From NCBI GenBank assembly GCA_903882665.1, contig CAIRXW010000042.1:1-64000 (forward strand): 64,000 bases of DNA, given 5' to 3'. The notes beneath the pieces are model-generated. The model searched no databases. It saw nothing but the letters and a program-made list of their open reading frames with translations, and was not told the DNA's origin. Below are positions 15,390-28,021 of this stretch, in pieces. The position numbers were made by a program, and so were the translations under genes. Each line of letters opens with the position of its first letter. Positions within the stretch are counted from its first letter, which is position 1. The stretch is from an uncultured Chlorobiaceae bacterium. GTDB taxonomy: Bacteria; Bacteroidota; Chlorobiia; Chlorobiales; Chlorobiaceae.

Positions 15390-16028
15390 TCAGGCTTCGA
15401 TGTGCTCTGTTTTCCTGAGCAGAATCCTGAAGAAGGTGCGGAAGTCCTGTTCCAGCCATTTGCGCTCGAATCTGGTGTCGAATTGCGGCGGTATGGTGCT
15501 GCTTTTAACCTCGAAGCCGGTGTTGGGGAGCTTCTTCAGCACCCAGTTGCAGTAATCTTTACTGTCGGTCACGATGAGCGCTTCGCCGCCTGAAATAAGC
15601 CGGTTGTTGAGCAGGCGCAGGTATTGCGTCGAAAAGAGTCTGTATTTGATATGCCTTTTTTTTGGCCAGGGATCGGGAAAGAGTGAATAGGCCCGTGAAA
15701 GAGAACAGGCAGGCAACAGGTAGGTAAAGACGTTGCTGGCGCACGAATCGAGCAGGCGGATGTTATCGAGGTTATGGCTTTCAACCTTTTTTGCAACTTC
15801 TGTTATCAGGCCGGATTTCTTTTCGATGCCGATAAACAGTCTGTCAGGGTATTCCGATGCCCTCCTGAGAAGATATTCGCCGCTGCCGAAGCCTATTTCA
15901 ACCTCGATCGTTCCGGCATTCTTCAGATTTATCTGCTCCCATGCTTCCCGATCTGCGATAATGACAGGGCTCTTGTACAATGACACTCTGGTATCCATGA
16001 ACATACGGGAGATTGCGTTATAACTCAT
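15390..16028 (-). CDS. trmB: tRNA (guanine-N7)-methyltransferase
   Basis: A class I SAM methyltransferase of TrmB type: SAM motif 'VEIGFGSGEYLLRRA', 'FIGIEKK', and the hallmark 'LFPDPWPKKRH', followed by 'RLFSTQYLRLL' and a C-terminal 'TRFERKWLEQD'. It makes m7G46 in the variable loop of tRNAs, using S-adenosylmethionine, in the cytoplasm. ATG 16028 is preferred because AGAGG lies 8 bp upstream; an upstream in-frame ATG at 16061 is possible. It stands alone and is host-like in composition, marking a return to core chromosome after the accessory block. Confidence 0.92.
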   Translation of the reverse strand: MSYNAISRMFMDTRVSLYKSPVIIADREAWEQINLKNAGTIEVEIGFGSGEYLLRRASEYPDRLFIGIEKKSGLITEVAKKVESHNLDNIRLLDSCASNVFTYLLPACSLSRAYSLFPDPWPKKRHIKYRLFSTQYLRLLNNRLISGGEALIVTDSKDYCNWVLKKLPNTGFEVKSSTIPPQFDTRFERKWLEQDFRTFFRILLRKTEHIEA

Positions 16029-16309
16029 GGGAACCTCTGAAACGGTATTGCGCACCAGCATTGCCGTGTTGTCCCGACTCTGTCCGTGCGTTTAAATTTG
16101 CGCACCTTTATAGAGGTTCCTGTAAAAAGGGCCGGAATATAAGCAAAGTCCTGACAGAGGTCTCAACGAGTTTGAAGAATAAACCGATGATGCGTTGTTT
16201 ACTGCCGGAGATTGCCGGGGTGTTCAGCCGGGAAATGTGCTGAACGGGTGGAAAAATCTGTAATGAATGCTTTTCTCTGTTTTTTTTATCGGGTAATTTT
16301 CTTAAAATA

Positions 16310-16545
16310 GGCCACTGTTCTTTCGTCGTAGCTGGTGCCGGTTTAAAAGCCGGAGAATAGGGAATTACGTGAAAATCGTAAACTGTACCCGCAACTGTAC
16401 AACGGTTAACCCCCAAAAGCCATGCATGGCCTCATGCAGAATTTTTTGGCGGTCGTTTCAGGTCACTGCACTCTTTTCCTCCCAGGAAAACTGCGGGAAG
16501 GCCCGAAGCGGAATGAAGCCGTTATAGTCAGGAGACCTGCCAGTT
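16310..16545 (+). promoter_or_regulatory. cobalamin riboswitch
   Basis: Conserved elements occur in the right order: GGTGCC near 16334, AATAGGGAA then GTGAAAATC near 16355-16376, CCCGCAACTGT near 16388, and the B12 box AGTCAGGAGACCTGCC at 16526-16541. The spacing fits the adenosylcobalamin-binding class with a long variable arm. It lies about 280 bp before the start of a BtuB-like receptor gene and should repress it when cobalamin is plentiful. The stretch 16546-16824 shows no other feature I can support. Confidence 0.92.
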
Positions 16546-16824
16546 ATTATTTGCATTACAAGATCGGACTACGGGTTATAGTCGGGGCAAAGCTGTACCA
16601 CTTTTGCATTGCTTTCCATTTGATCTTTTTGCACGATATTTTTGCTTGCTATTGCAGAGTTTCCCGAAACATCAGGGCATCAGCACCTGTTTCGTTTCTC
16701 TGTTTTCCTTGTGAAATCCTGTTGTAAAAAAATCACCAGCACTGTTTTAATGCCGTTACACACCGCCTTTAGATAGCCCCTGTCAGTTGATGTATTTCTA
16801 AAACTGAAAACAGGTGAAAAACAA

Positions 16825-19450
<2,626 letters not shown>

Positions 19451-19451
<1 letters not shown>

Positions 19452-20956
19452 TGGCTGCAAAAAAATCACGGGCCCTTGCCATTTTTGGTACGGCATCTGA
19501 TGTTGGCAAAAGCATAGTTGCCACGGCGCTCTGCCGGCTTTTCAGCAATGCCGGTATTGATGTTGCCCCATACAAGGCACAGAATATGTCGAACAACTCC
19601 GGTGTCACCCCGGACGGCTTTGAAATCGGCCGGGCGCAGATTGTCCAGGCCGAGGCTGCCCGGGTTGTGCCAACGCCTGACATGAATCCCGTGCTCCTGA
19701 AGCCGAACTCCGATACTGGAGCACAGGTGGTGCTGCAAGGCAAAGTCTGCACGACAGAGACGGCGAAGGGCTACTTCATGGATACCACCCTCTGGGCCGA
19801 GGCGGCCCGGGAAAGCCTTGAACGGCTCATGGAGCACCACGAGCTGGTGGTGATCGAAGGGGCTGGTTCTTGCGCCGAGATGAATCTTTACGACCGCGAT
19901 TTTGTCAATTTCAGAACCGCCCGGCTCTCTCGGGCTTCGGTTATTCTTGTGGCCGATATTGATCGTGGAGGCGTTTTCGGCCAGGTGGTCGGAACGCTTG
20001 CGGTTCTTCCTCCTGAAGATCGCGCACTGGTCAAAGGGGTGATCATCAACCGTTTTCGCGGGGATATCGATCTGTTCCGTGATGGCGTGGAGATGCTCGA
20101 ATCGATGACCGGCGTCCCGGTGCTCGGGGTTATTCCCTTTTTCAGGGAGTTCACTATTGATGCCGAAGATGCCGTGCCGCTCTCCGCTAAAGTGGATCCT
20201 GCAGGCGCTCCTGAAGAGGGCAAAATCGGGGTTGCAGCGATCTATTTTCCCCATATCTCCAATTTCACCGATCTGTCGCCGCTGGAGCATGACCCGGCAG
20301 TTGCGCTGCACTATCTCCACTACCCGAGGCCACTGAAGGGGTACAAGGCGCTCATTCTTCCAGGATCTAAAAATGTGCGCGGCGATCTCGACTGGCTTTA
20401 CTCGCTTGGCTGGGAGAGTGAAATCCGGGCCTTCAGGGCAGAAGGGGGGATCATCATGGGAATTTGCGGAGGCTACCAGATGCTGGGGAACTCCATTGCC
20501 GATCCTCATGGTGTTGAGGGCCCTGCCGGGATAACAAAGGCACTCGCCCTGCTCGATGTTGAAACGGTGCTTGAAGAGGATAAATGCCTCGCAAATGCAC
20601 GAGGCACCATCGTTGGAACAACCGTTGAAGTTTCGGGTTATGAGATTCACCATGGCCGGAGCGTTGTTTCTGATACATGCCATCCCTTTATTAAAATGTC
20701 GGCGCGGAACAACTGCCCGGTGGATGACCTTGACGGAACGGTGAGCAGCGATGGCAGGGTTATGGGCACCTACTTCCATGGTTTTTTTGATGAACCGTCG
20801 GCAAGGCAGTGGTTTCTCTATCTTGCGGAGCCCTCATACAGGCCACAAAAGCATGAAAAGGGCCGACAGGAGAGCTACGAACTCCTTGCAGCCCACTTTT
20901 CAAGCCACCTTGACCTGAAAAAAATTTTTACCATTATTGACAAGGTGCTTCCATGA
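19451..20956 (+). CDS. cobQ: cobyric acid synthase
   Basis: A ~500-aa amidotransferase. The N-terminal dethiobiotin-synthetase-like ATPase has '[10 protein letters not shown]' and '[11 protein letters not shown]'. The C-terminal class I glutaminase carries the nucleophile in '[10 protein letters not shown]' and the histidine in 'GTYFHGFFD'. It amidates positions b, d, e and g of adenosylcobyrinic a,c-diamide using glutamine and ATP. ATG 19451 overlaps the bluB stop; another in-frame ATG is two codons upstream (19445). It overlaps the next gene by 4 bp. Confidence 0.95.
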
Positions 20957-22083
20957 CCACTCTTTATCATCATCAGCACGGCGGAGCGCCTCACAAAAAT
21001 GCTTCGCAGGACAGTATGGCTCCGATTGATTTCAGTGTCAATATCAGCCCGATATCTCCTCCCCTCGGCACCCTTTCGCTCGACTCTTTTGCTCTTCAGG
21101 CCTATCCTTCGATTGATGGGCGGGGGATCAAGGATTTTTATACAGGAAAGTTTGGCTTCAATGGTGACACGGTGCTTCCGCTCAACGGTGCGATTGAAGG
21201 GATTTATCTGCTGCCAAGGGCTCTCGGCTTTCGTCGCCTGCTGCTACTTTCCCCCTCGTTTTACGAGTACGAACGGGCAGGAAGGATTGCGGGAGCAGAG
21301 ATCACGTTTCTCCCTCTTGCAGCTGAAAACGGCTTTCAGTTACCCTCCATTGATCTGCTGGCCGACGCACTGCTTCATGCCGACGCATTTGTTGTGGCAA
21401 ATCCCAATAACCCGACCGGTACGGAGGTACCCCCGGAAATTATCATGGCGCTCGCAAGTCGTTTTCCCGAAAAGTGGTTTATTCTTGACGAGGCCTTTAT
21501 ACAGTTCACACCCGCCTTCCCCGACAACTCCCTTATGGGGAAGGTGACGGCGCTGAAAAACGTTATTGTGGTGCATTCACTCACAAAATTTTATGCGCTT
21601 CCAGGGTTGCGTCTCGGAGCCATGATTGCCCATCCGACAGTTATCCGGCGACTGCTCAACTACAAGGAGCCCTGGACGGTCAATGCCATTGCCGAGTCCA
21701 TTGCTCCATTGCTGCTTGAGTGCGGCACCTACGAAGAGGAACTGCGCGCCATGATTTTGTCCGAAAGGGAGAGGATAACGGCCTCGTTCCCGCAGATTAA
21801 AGGAATAAAACTCGCTGGTGGTGCCGCCAATTTTTTTCTGGCCCAGTGGAATGGAGATAGTTCACTTGATGTGCTGCTCTCGTGGCTTGTCGGGCAGCAT
21901 CTCCATGTCAGGGATTGCCGGAACTTTTCCGGTCTTGAAGAGAACTATTTCCGCTTTGCCGTCAGAAAACCTGTTGAAAATGATCATCTTCTTGATGCAC
22001 TCCAGTCAGCCATGCTGTGGTCAGGCAACCCATTGAGAACGGAAAGTTTGTTGGAAAACCACACTCCTCAATCCTCATCCTGA
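20953..22083 (+). CDS. cobD: L-threonine-O-3-phosphate decarboxylase
   Basis: A 376-aa PLP enzyme of the HisC-like aminotransferase fold: 'HGGAP' start, '[13 protein letters not shown]', '[10 protein letters not shown]', '[10 protein letters not shown]' and the PLP lysine in '[15 protein letters not shown]'. It makes (R)-1-aminopropan-2-ol phosphate, the linker of the nucleotide loop, which CbiB then attaches. It overlaps cobQ by ATGA and is followed after 8 bp by cbiB, so the three are translated from one transcript. (This is CobD of Salmonella, called CobC in Pseudomonas.). Confidence 0.92.
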   Translation: MTTLYHHQHGGAPHKNASQDSMAPIDFSVNISPISPPLGTLSLDSFALQAYPSIDGRGIKDFYTGKFGFNGDTVLPLNGAIEGIYLLPRALGFRRLLLLSPSFYEYERAGRIAGAEITFLPLAAENGFQLPSIDLLADALLHADAFVVANPNNPTGTEVPPEIIMALASRFPEKWFILDEAFIQFTPAFPDNSLMGKVTALKNVIVVHSLTKFYALPGLRLGAMIAHPTVIRRLLNYKEPWTVNAIAESIAPLLLECGTYEEELRAMILSERERITASFPQIKGIKLAGGAANFFLAQWNGDSSLDVLLSWLVGQHLHVRDCRNFSGLEENYFRFAVRKPVENDHLLDALQSAMLWSGNPLRTESLLENHTPQSSS

Positions 22084-22091
22084 GCGAAAAA

Positions 22092-23048
22092 ATGGTTACT
22101 GCTGAAGCCCTTCTTCTTGCAGCATTCATGCTCGACCTCATTGCCGGTGATCCGCGATGGATGCCGCATCCTGTCAAAGGGATTGGCTGGCTTGCGTTGC
22201 AGAGCGAAGCGCTGCTGAGACGCACCGCTCTGCCGCTTCGTCTGGCGGGCATTCTCGCTGTTCTGCTTGTTGTTGGCGGCTCTGCCGGAATTGCCGGGTT
22301 GCTCTTGATGCTGGCGGCAGGGGTGCATCCGTGGGCCGGGATGGCTGTGACCATTTATCTTTTGTACAGTTGCTTTGCCGTCAAAGATCTTGGTGATCAT
22401 GCCGTGGCAGTCGAGCGGGCACTTGATGCCGGAGATATTGAGCTGGCCCGTGAGAAGGTCTCCTTTATGGTCGGGCGGGATACCGCCTTTTTGACGGTGG
22501 GAGGTATTGCTCTTGCAGCAACAGAGAGTGTTGCAGAGAACAGCGTTGACGGTGTCATTGCACCCCTCTTTTATGCGCTGCTCTTCGGCCCGGTTGGCGC
22601 TATCGCCTACAAGGCTATCAACACCCTCGACTCCACCTTCGGTTATAAAAATGAACGCTATCTTGAGTTCGGCTGGGCTGCGGCAAAACTTGATGACCTT
22701 GCCAACTACCTGCCTGCAAGAGTAACGGTGATTGTGATTGCACTGGCGGCAGCTCTCAGTAACCTTCAATTTTTTGATATCTTTCAAGCTGTTCGTCAGG
22801 GGGCGCGGCGTCATGCAAGTCCCAACTCAGGATATCCCGAATGCGCCTTTGCCGGTGCACTTGGCGTCACCTTTGGGGGTAACAGAAGTTATGGCGGTGA
22901 GTTACATAACGCCCCGCTGCTCGGCATCAGGGCGGGGGAGTGTTCACCGCTCACCATCCGGCAAAGTGTCATGCTGATGCGCCTGACCGCCGTGTTGTTC
23001 CTTGTTTTTGGGGTGGGAGGCAGAATTATCGTGCAATTTGCGTTATAA
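22092..23048 (+). CDS. cbiB: adenosylcobinamide-phosphate synthase
   Basis: A 318-aa membrane enzyme: 'LIAGDPRWMPHPVKGIGW' at the N-terminus, several hydrophobic helices, 'KDLGDHAVAVERALDAGDIELAREKVSFMVGRDT', 'ESVAENSVDGVIAPLFY', 'NTLDSTFGYKNERYLEFGWAAAK' and 'SPNSGYPECAFAGAL'. All are CbiB hallmarks. It joins adenosylcobyric acid to aminopropanol phosphate in the inner membrane. The upstream frame extends into cobD, but ATG 22092, 8 bp past the cobD stop, gives the family's usual length. This operon stretch ends here; debris follows. Confidence 0.92.
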   Translation: MVTAEALLLAAFMLDLIAGDPRWMPHPVKGIGWLALQSEALLRRTALPLRLAGILAVLLVVGGSAGIAGLLLMLAAGVHPWAGMAVTIYLLYSCFAVKDLGDHAVAVERALDAGDIELAREKVSFMVGRDTAFLTVGGIALAATESVAENSVDGVIAPLFYALLFGPVGAIAYKAINTLDSTFGYKNERYLEFGWAAAKLDDLANYLPARVTVIVIALAAALSNLQFFDIFQAVRQGARRHASPNSGYPECAFAGALGVTFGGNRSYGGELHNAPLLGIRAGECSPLTIRQSVMLMRLTAVLFLVFGVGGRIIVQFAL

Positions 23049-23155
23049 GCTCCACCACTATCCGGAAGAGAGGATTATGTGCGTAGAGGGATGGGAAATC
23101 AGTACATTTGGAGAGTGGTTTCAAGCAACTTGAATAATTTTGAATTCTAAAACAT

Positions 23156-23251
23156 ATGACAGATAAAGAAGGAATGAAATTATTTGAGGATAAAAAAGTT
23201 CGCATCCATTGGGATCAAGAGAAGGAACAATGGTATTTTTTTTGTTATTGA
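23156..23251 (+). pseudogene. Bro-N/DinD-like N-terminal fragment
   Basis: A 31-codon frame, 'MTDKEGMKLFEDKKVRIHWD' then 'QEKEQWYF', matches the first strand and helix of Bro-N/DinD proteins and closely resembles the start of the intact homologue 270 bp downstream. It then runs into unrelated sequence and stops. It looks like a deletion junction with the VapB remnant that follows. Confidence 0.6.
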
Positions 23252-23366
23252 TAACACTGAACAACTTTTTAGATATAGCCCTTGGCAAAATTTGATTGAC
23301 AGCACAGATTCTTTTACATCAGATTTTATGGACGAAAGAAACCAGCCAGATCAACAAAAAATATAA
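23230..23366 (+). pseudogene. VapB-type antitoxin remnant
   Basis: The frame ending 'WQNLIDSTDSFTSDFMDERN' followed by 'QPDQQKI' resembles the C-terminal tail of VapB antitoxins (compare the usual 'SFMxxRNQP' ending). The DNA-binding N-terminal half is missing, replaced by the DinD-like fragment. It is followed after 11 bp by a VapC-like start, the normal order of vapBC. Confidence 0.5.
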
Positions 23367-23377
23367 TCTTTAGACTA

Positions 23378-23443
23378 ATGGAATACTTTCTTGATACAAA
23401 TATCTGTAATAAAATACTGAAATCATGTCGAAGAAAAATATAA
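23378..23443 (+). pseudogene. VapC-type PIN toxin, N-terminal fragment only
   Basis: Reads 'MEYFLDTNICNKILKS' and stops after 21 residues. 'LDTNIC' is the first acidic motif of VapC PIN-domain ribonucleases. The remaining ~110 residues are absent; the DinD-like gene starts inside the fragment in another frame. The toxin is therefore dead. Confidence 0.55.
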
Positions 23444-24267
23444 TTCTATTTGAAAGCAAGCAAATTCGCAGGCAATACAATGAGCAAAATGAAATGTGGT
23501 ACTTTTCAATTATAGACATTATTGAAGTACTGACAGGAAGCACTATTCCTAAAAGATATTGGAGCGATCTAAAAAAGAAACTAACAAAAGAAGGTAGTCA
23601 GTTGTACGAAAAGATCGTACAACTGAAATTTGCAGCAGCCGATGGGAAAAAATATGCTACCGACTGCCTGGATACGCCAAATTTATTACGCCTGATTCAA
23701 TCCATTCCTTCCCCAAAAGCAGAACCTTTCAAACAATGGCTGGCCAAAGTAGGCTATGAAAGGATGAAAGAAATTGCCGACCCTGCCCAAAGTTTGGATA
23801 GAGCTCGTGAAAACTGGCAAAAGCCGGGTCGTAGCGAAAAATGGATTCAGCAACGCATGACTGGCCAGGAAACCCGAAACAAACTCACCGATTACTGGAA
23901 GGAGACGGGCATCAAAGAGCAGGATGAATTTGCAGTGCTTACCAACATCATTCACAAAGAATGGACTGATCTAACGGTAATGCAACATAAACAATTAAAA
24001 GGGTTGGCAAGTCAGAATCTTCGTGACCACATGAGTGAAGCTGAATTGATTTTTACTGCATTGGCAGAGCTTTCGACCCGTTAAATTGCAGACAGTGAAA
24101 AAGCAACTGGCTTAACCGAGAATGCAACGGCAAGTAAAAAAGGTGGGGCTGTAGCAAAAAATGCACGCAAAGAATTGGAAGCAAAAACCGGAAAATCAGT
24201 GATTACCGGGGAAAACTTTTTACCGCCAGCAAAAGAGAAAAAACAAATTGCACCAAAAAAGAAATAA
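23425..24267 (+). pseudogene. DinD-like (Bro-N) gene with an internal TAA stop
   Basis: The first 219 codons encode a DinD/Bro-N-type protein: 'EMWYFSIIDIIEVLTGS', 'KRYWSDLKKKLTKEGSQ', 'KFAAADGKKYATDCLDT', 'LLRLIQSIPSPKAEPFKQWL', and 'MTGQETRNKLTDYWKETGI'. The frame stops at TAA 24082-24084. The same frame continues for 60 more codons with family-typical sequence ('IADSEKATGLTENATASKKG', 'AVAKNARKELEAKTGKSVIT', 'GENFLPP') to a TAA at 24265. A single CAA-to-TAA change explains this. The role of the family is unclear; the E. coli namesake is DNA-damage inducible. The truncated 219-aa product may still be made. Confidence 0.75.
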
Positions 24268-24357
24268 GCACGTCATAATAATTTGCTCTGCAATAAAAAG
24301 GCTTGTTGTGCAAGATAGTGCTATAAAATATTGGACACCAATCGAAACACAGACGCA

Positions 24358-24885
24358 ATGAAACAACAACGAATTCTCCTCTTCACCGGAAACGGCAAGG
24401 GAAAAAGCACAGCGGCATTTGGAATGTTGGCAAGAGCACTGGGCCACGATATGCGTGCCAGGGTGATCCAGTTTGTAAAATCTGACGATTCGGTTGGCGA
24501 ACAGAAATTTTTCAGCCAGCTCGAAGGGGTGGAGTGGGAGCAATTCGGTGAGGGATTCCTTCCGAGAGACCCTGAAAACCCGAGCATGGAGCTGCACAGG
24601 GTTGCGGCCCGCAAAGGGCTTGATGCGGCCATTGCAGCGCTGCATTCGCCCGATTACGACTTAGTGCTACTCGATGAAGTTTGCTTTGCCCTTGGTCAGA
24701 AGCTTATCCCCCTTGAGCCTCTGCTTGAGGCGCTCAGATTGGCAGTGGAGGGCAAGATTGTGGTGATGACTGGCCGGAATGCTCCGGAGGCGCTTGTTGC
24801 TGCCGCTGATACGGTTACCGAGATGACGATGGTCAAACATGGCTATGAGCAGGGCATTGCGGCACAAAAGGGTGTTGAAAACTGA
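24358..24885 (+). CDS. cobA: cob(I)alamin adenosyltransferase (CobA/BtuR type)
   Basis: A 175-aa P-loop enzyme: 'LFTGNGKGKSTAAFGMLARALGH' region with Walker A, 'VIQFVKSDD', 'DLVLLDEVCFAL', and 'VVMTGRNAPEAL'. It transfers the adenosyl group of ATP to cob(I)alamin or corrinoid precursors. ATG 24358 is preferred over a TTG at 24331 because it starts the conserved region directly. It overlaps the following permease gene by one base (TGATG), so salvage, adenosylation and import are coupled. Confidence 0.92.
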   Translation: MKQQRILLFTGNGKGKSTAAFGMLARALGHDMRARVIQFVKSDDSVGEQKFFSQLEGVEWEQFGEGFLPRDPENPSMELHRVAARKGLDAAIAALHSPDYDLVLLDEVCFALGQKLIPLEPLLEALRLAVEGKIVVMTGRNAPEALVAAADTVTEMTMVKHGYEQGIAAQKGVEN

Positions 24886-25922
24886 TGGGTATGAAGGGTT
24901 CACCGATTTGCGCCGATAACAGTTTTACCGGCACAGGCAAGGTCAAGGCAACATGGAAAATGGTGCTCTTTTTTGCAATTTTTCCTTTGCTGCTTGCCCT
25001 CTCCCTGCTGCTCGGACCTTCGGGCATTGGTATTCCTGATTTGCAGTCGCCTTCGGGTAGCGCCATTCTTTCGCTCCGGTTCAGCCGTCTCCTGATGGGG
25101 ATGATGACTGGTGCAGCGCTTTCGGCATCGGGTGTGGTCTTTCAGGCATTGCTGCGTAATCCTCTGGCCGAACCCTATGTGCTTGGCGTGAGCGGCGGGG
25201 CTGGTCTTGGCGCGACACTCATCATTCTGGCCGGATCGGGCGTGCTGGCAACCCTCAGTCTGCCGGTTGTGGCTTTTGTTTCTGCCGTTCTGACGCTGAT
25301 GGTGGTCTATGGTATTGCAAGCCAGGGTTCGAGTGGACAGCCCTCCGTGTACAGTCTTATTCTCAGTGGTGTTATTGTGAGTTCAATCTGTTCAAGCGTT
25401 ATCATGTTTCTGGTCTCTACGGCAAGTGTTGAGGGGATGCACAATGTGATCTGGTGGATGCTTGGCAGCTTGCAGCCGGTCACCGCCGGGCAGCAGCTTC
25501 TTTCGGCGGCACTTATTCTTGGGGGGCTGGCTGGAATATGGCTGCTCTCTCCCCGGCTCAATGCCCTTGCGCTTGGTCGGGAGATGGCCCATTATCAGGG
25601 CCTTCATGCCGATTTTGTTATTGTTATCGGGCTTCTTTTTGCAACGCTTCTTGCCGCAACAGCCGTCTCCCTTTCGGGCATGATCGGCTTTGTCGGTCTT
25701 ATTGTGCCCCATGTCATGCGTGCCATGTTCGGGCCGGATCACCGAAAGCTTGTCCCTCTCGCCGCACTTGGCGGTGGTACCTTTCTTGTTCTCTGCGATG
25801 CCGTTGCCCGCACCCTGCTTGCTCCAATCGAGATACCGGTCGGTGTTGTGACCGCCCTTGCCGGGGGGCCATTTTTTCTCATTATTCTCCAGCGGAGAAT
25901 GAAACAGGCGTGGATAGCATAG
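24885..25922 (+). CDS. btuC: BtuC/FecCD-family cobamide ABC permease
   Basis: A 345-aa integral membrane protein with about ten hydrophobic helices and FecCD hallmarks: 'LRFSRLLMGMMTGAALSASGVVFQALLRNPLAEP', 'VLGVSGGAGLG' and 'GFVGLIVPHVMRAMFGPDHR' regions. It forms the channel of a BtuCD-type importer. The gene overlaps cobA by one base and is followed 1 bp later by the ATPase gene. No periplasmic binding protein gene lies nearby, so BtuF must be elsewhere. The B12 context makes a cobamide substrate likely rather than iron-siderophore. Confidence 0.88.
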   Translation: MGMKGSPICADNSFTGTGKVKATWKMVLFFAIFPLLLALSLLLGPSGIGIPDLQSPSGSAILSLRFSRLLMGMMTGAALSASGVVFQALLRNPLAEPYVLGVSGGAGLGATLIILAGSGVLATLSLPVVAFVSAVLTLMVVYGIASQGSSGQPSVYSLILSGVIVSSICSSVIMFLVSTASVEGMHNVIWWMLGSLQPVTAGQQLLSAALILGGLAGIWLLSPRLNALALGREMAHYQGLHADFVIVIGLLFATLLAATAVSLSGMIGFVGLIVPHVMRAMFGPDHRKLVPLAALGGGTFLVLCDAVARTLLAPIEIPVGVVTALAGGPFFLIILQRRMKQAWIA

Positions 25923-25923
25923 T

Positions 25924-27189
25924 ATGGAACAGGATGCCTTGACATTCAGGAATGTTTCTGCCGGATACAAGCAGAGACGGGTGCTCGATAACGTCAGTTT
26001 CACAGTGAGGGAGGGGGAGTTTGTTTCGCTTATCGGTCCGAATGGCTGCGGAAAAAGCACCTTGCTTAAAACCGCTGCGGCGCTTCTGAAACCCCTCTCA
26101 GGCACAGTTGAGCTTTTCGGCCGTGATGTTCAGCGTATCAAGCCAGCCGTCCGGGCATCTCTGCTTGGTGTTGTACCGCAGAAAATTGAGTCGCCGATGG
26201 CCTTTACCGTCAGCCAGATTGTGATGAACGGTCGAATAAGCTCCATGGGGCGGTGGGGAACGCCCTCTTCGCTCGATCATGACCTGGTTGAGCGCTCCAT
26301 GATCTACACCGATGTTTTGGGCCTTCGCTACCGCTTTTTTACCGAGCTGAGCGGGGGAGAACAGCAGCGCGTCGCCCTGGCGATGGTGCTTGCGCAGGAG
26401 CCGAAGATCATCATGCTCGACGAGTCGATCTCCCATCTCGATATCAACCATCGCCAGGAGGTACTCCAGATTCTGATGAACCTCAACCGTGAAAAGCGGA
26501 TGACCATTCTGCTGGTAAGCCATGACCTGACGCTCTCTGCCGGTATCTCCGACCGTTTTCTGCTTATGGAGGCTGGTACCCTTGCAAGAGCGGGAACGCC
26601 TGCCGAGGTGCTGGAACCAGAACTGCTGAGCCGGGTCTACAACTGCGACCTTACGGTGCAGCAGGACCCCTATACCGGCTTTCTTCAGGTATCGGGCGCA
26701 ATTGAGAGCCTGAGGCGACGCGGGAAGCTGGAGAGGAGTGTTCATGTCATTGCCGGCGGGGGCAGCGGCATTGAGCTCTACCGCAGGCTTCTTATTGAGG
26801 GGTATGAGGTGACCACCGGGGTTTTGAACCGCCTTGATTCTGATGCTGAAGCGGCCAGGGCACTCAACATTCCGGTGGTGCTTGAACAGCCCTTTTCGCC
26901 GGTCGGCGCCGATGCGATTGCAAAAGCGATGGAGATGATCTCAAGCGCTGACGCAGTCGTGCTCAGCCAGGTGCCTTTCGGCTCAGGAAACCTTGTCAAC
27001 CTTCAGCTTGCCGAAGAGGCCATTCAAAGGGGCAAAATGGTTTTGCTCGCCGCCGGTATCGGAGAGAGGGACTATACCGAAGGTAAAGCGGCGGTTGATT
27101 TTGCCGCTCGCCTGAAACGTGCCGGGGCCCTCAACTGGAACTCCATTCATGAGCTGATGGCCCAACTTCAGCAACAACCACACCACTGA
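25924..27189 (+). CDS. btuD: BtuD-type ABC ATPase fused to an extra C-terminal domain
   Basis: Residues 1-255 are a complete ABC ATPase: Walker A 'GPNGCGKST', Q-loop 'VVPQKIESP', signature 'LSGGEQQR', Walker B '[12 protein letters not shown]', switch 'VSHDLTLS'. The remaining ~165 residues form a separate Rossmann-like domain starting '[21 protein letters not shown]' and including '[21 protein letters not shown]' and '[20 protein letters not shown]'. This C-terminal domain is found on BtuD-like proteins in other lineages, but its role is not known to me. The glycine-rich loop suggests nucleotide or corrinoid-related binding. It works with BtuC in the inner membrane. Confidence 0.88.
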   Translation: MEQDALTFRNVSAGYKQRRVLDNVSFTVREGEFVSLIGPNGCGKSTLLKTAAALLKPLSGTVELFGRDVQRIKPAVRASLLGVVPQKIESPMAFTVSQIVMNGRISSMGRWGTPSSLDHDLVERSMIYTDVLGLRYRFFTELSGGEQQRVALAMVLAQEPKIIMLDESISHLDINHRQEVLQILMNLNREKRMTILLVSHDLTLSAGISDRFLLMEAGTLARAGTPAEVLEPELLSRVYNCDLTVQQDPYTGFLQVSGAIESLRRRGKLERSVHVIAGGGSGIELYRRLLIEGYEVTTGVLNRLDSDAEAARALNIPVVLEQPFSPVGADAIAKAMEMISSADAVVLSQVPFGSGNLVNLQLAEEAIQRGKMVLLAAGIGERDYTEGKAAVDFAARLKRAGALNWNSIHELMAQLQQQPHH

Positions 27190-27194
27190 CCGCC

Positions 27195-27995
27195 ATGACC
27201 CTCAAACAGCAATTTCCCTTTCGTTTCGGGACAAGCTCCTATATTATTCCCGCCGATATCATACCCAATGTGGAGTTTCTCAAGGATAAGGTGGACGATA
27301 TCGAACTGGTACTTTTCGAGTCGGATGAATTCAGCAACCTGCCCTCTCCCGCTGATATGCAGAAACTTGCGGAGCTGGCCGAAGAGTGGGCGCTGACCTA
27401 CTCGGTGCACCTGCCGCTCGACGTCTATCTCGGCCATCCTGACCGCCGGGAGCGGGAGCGCTCTGTCGGCAAATGCCTGAGAATTATCGAGTTGACCCGC
27501 GATCTGCCGAAATCAGCTTATGTCATGCACTTTGAGGCGGGGCCGGGTGTCGATATCAATGCCTTTTCAACAGATGAAAACAGACGGTTTACGGAGGCGC
27601 TGCGCGATTCCATAACAATGCTTCTGCAAGGTACCTCTGTACCGGTTTCAGAATTTTGCGTTGAAAATCTCAACTACCCTTTTGAGCTTGTCTGGCCTGT
27701 GGTCGAAGAGTTCGGCCTCTCCGTCACGCTTGATGTGGGCCATCTTGAGTTCTATGGCTTTCCTACTGGAGAGTATCTGGAGCGTTACCTGCCTCATGCC
27801 AAAGTGCTGCATTTACATGGCACGCTTGAGGGAAAGGATCACAACTCTCTTGCCTTCATGAATCCGGAAGCGCTTGATCTGGTGATGAACGCTCTCACGG
27901 ATGCGCCCGTGCCAGGCAGGGTTTTTACACTCGAAATTTTCTCGCAGGAGGATTTTGACTCCTCCTGCATGGTTATGGAGCGCTTCATTTCCTGA
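27195..27995 (+). CDS. cbiR: CbiR-like cobamide-remodelling phosphodiesterase
   Basis: A 266-aa AP-endonuclease-2/xylose-isomerase-like TIM barrel: '[20 protein letters not shown]', 'SVHLPLDV', 'VMHFEAGPG', '[11 protein letters not shown]', '[11 protein letters not shown]', '[15 protein letters not shown]', '[11 protein letters not shown]'. The H, E and D residues at these barrel ends are the usual metal ligands. The CbiR family removes the lower loop of cobamides so that a preferred base can be attached by CobS and CobT. The tight position after btuD supports a B12 role. A generic sugar-phosphate isomerase is the alternative. Confidence 0.72.
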   Translation: MTLKQQFPFRFGTSSYIIPADIIPNVEFLKDKVDDIELVLFESDEFSNLPSPADMQKLAELAEEWALTYSVHLPLDVYLGHPDRRERERSVGKCLRIIELTRDLPKSAYVMHFEAGPGVDINAFSTDENRRFTEALRDSITMLLQGTSVPVSEFCVENLNYPFELVWPVVEEFGLSVTLDVGHLEFYGFPTGEYLERYLPHAKVLHLHGTLEGKDHNSLAFMNPEALDLVMNALTDAPVPGRVFTLEIFSQEDFDSSCMVMERFIS

Positions 27996-28021
27996 GTGCT
28001 CTTTCTCTACTCCAGATCCGG

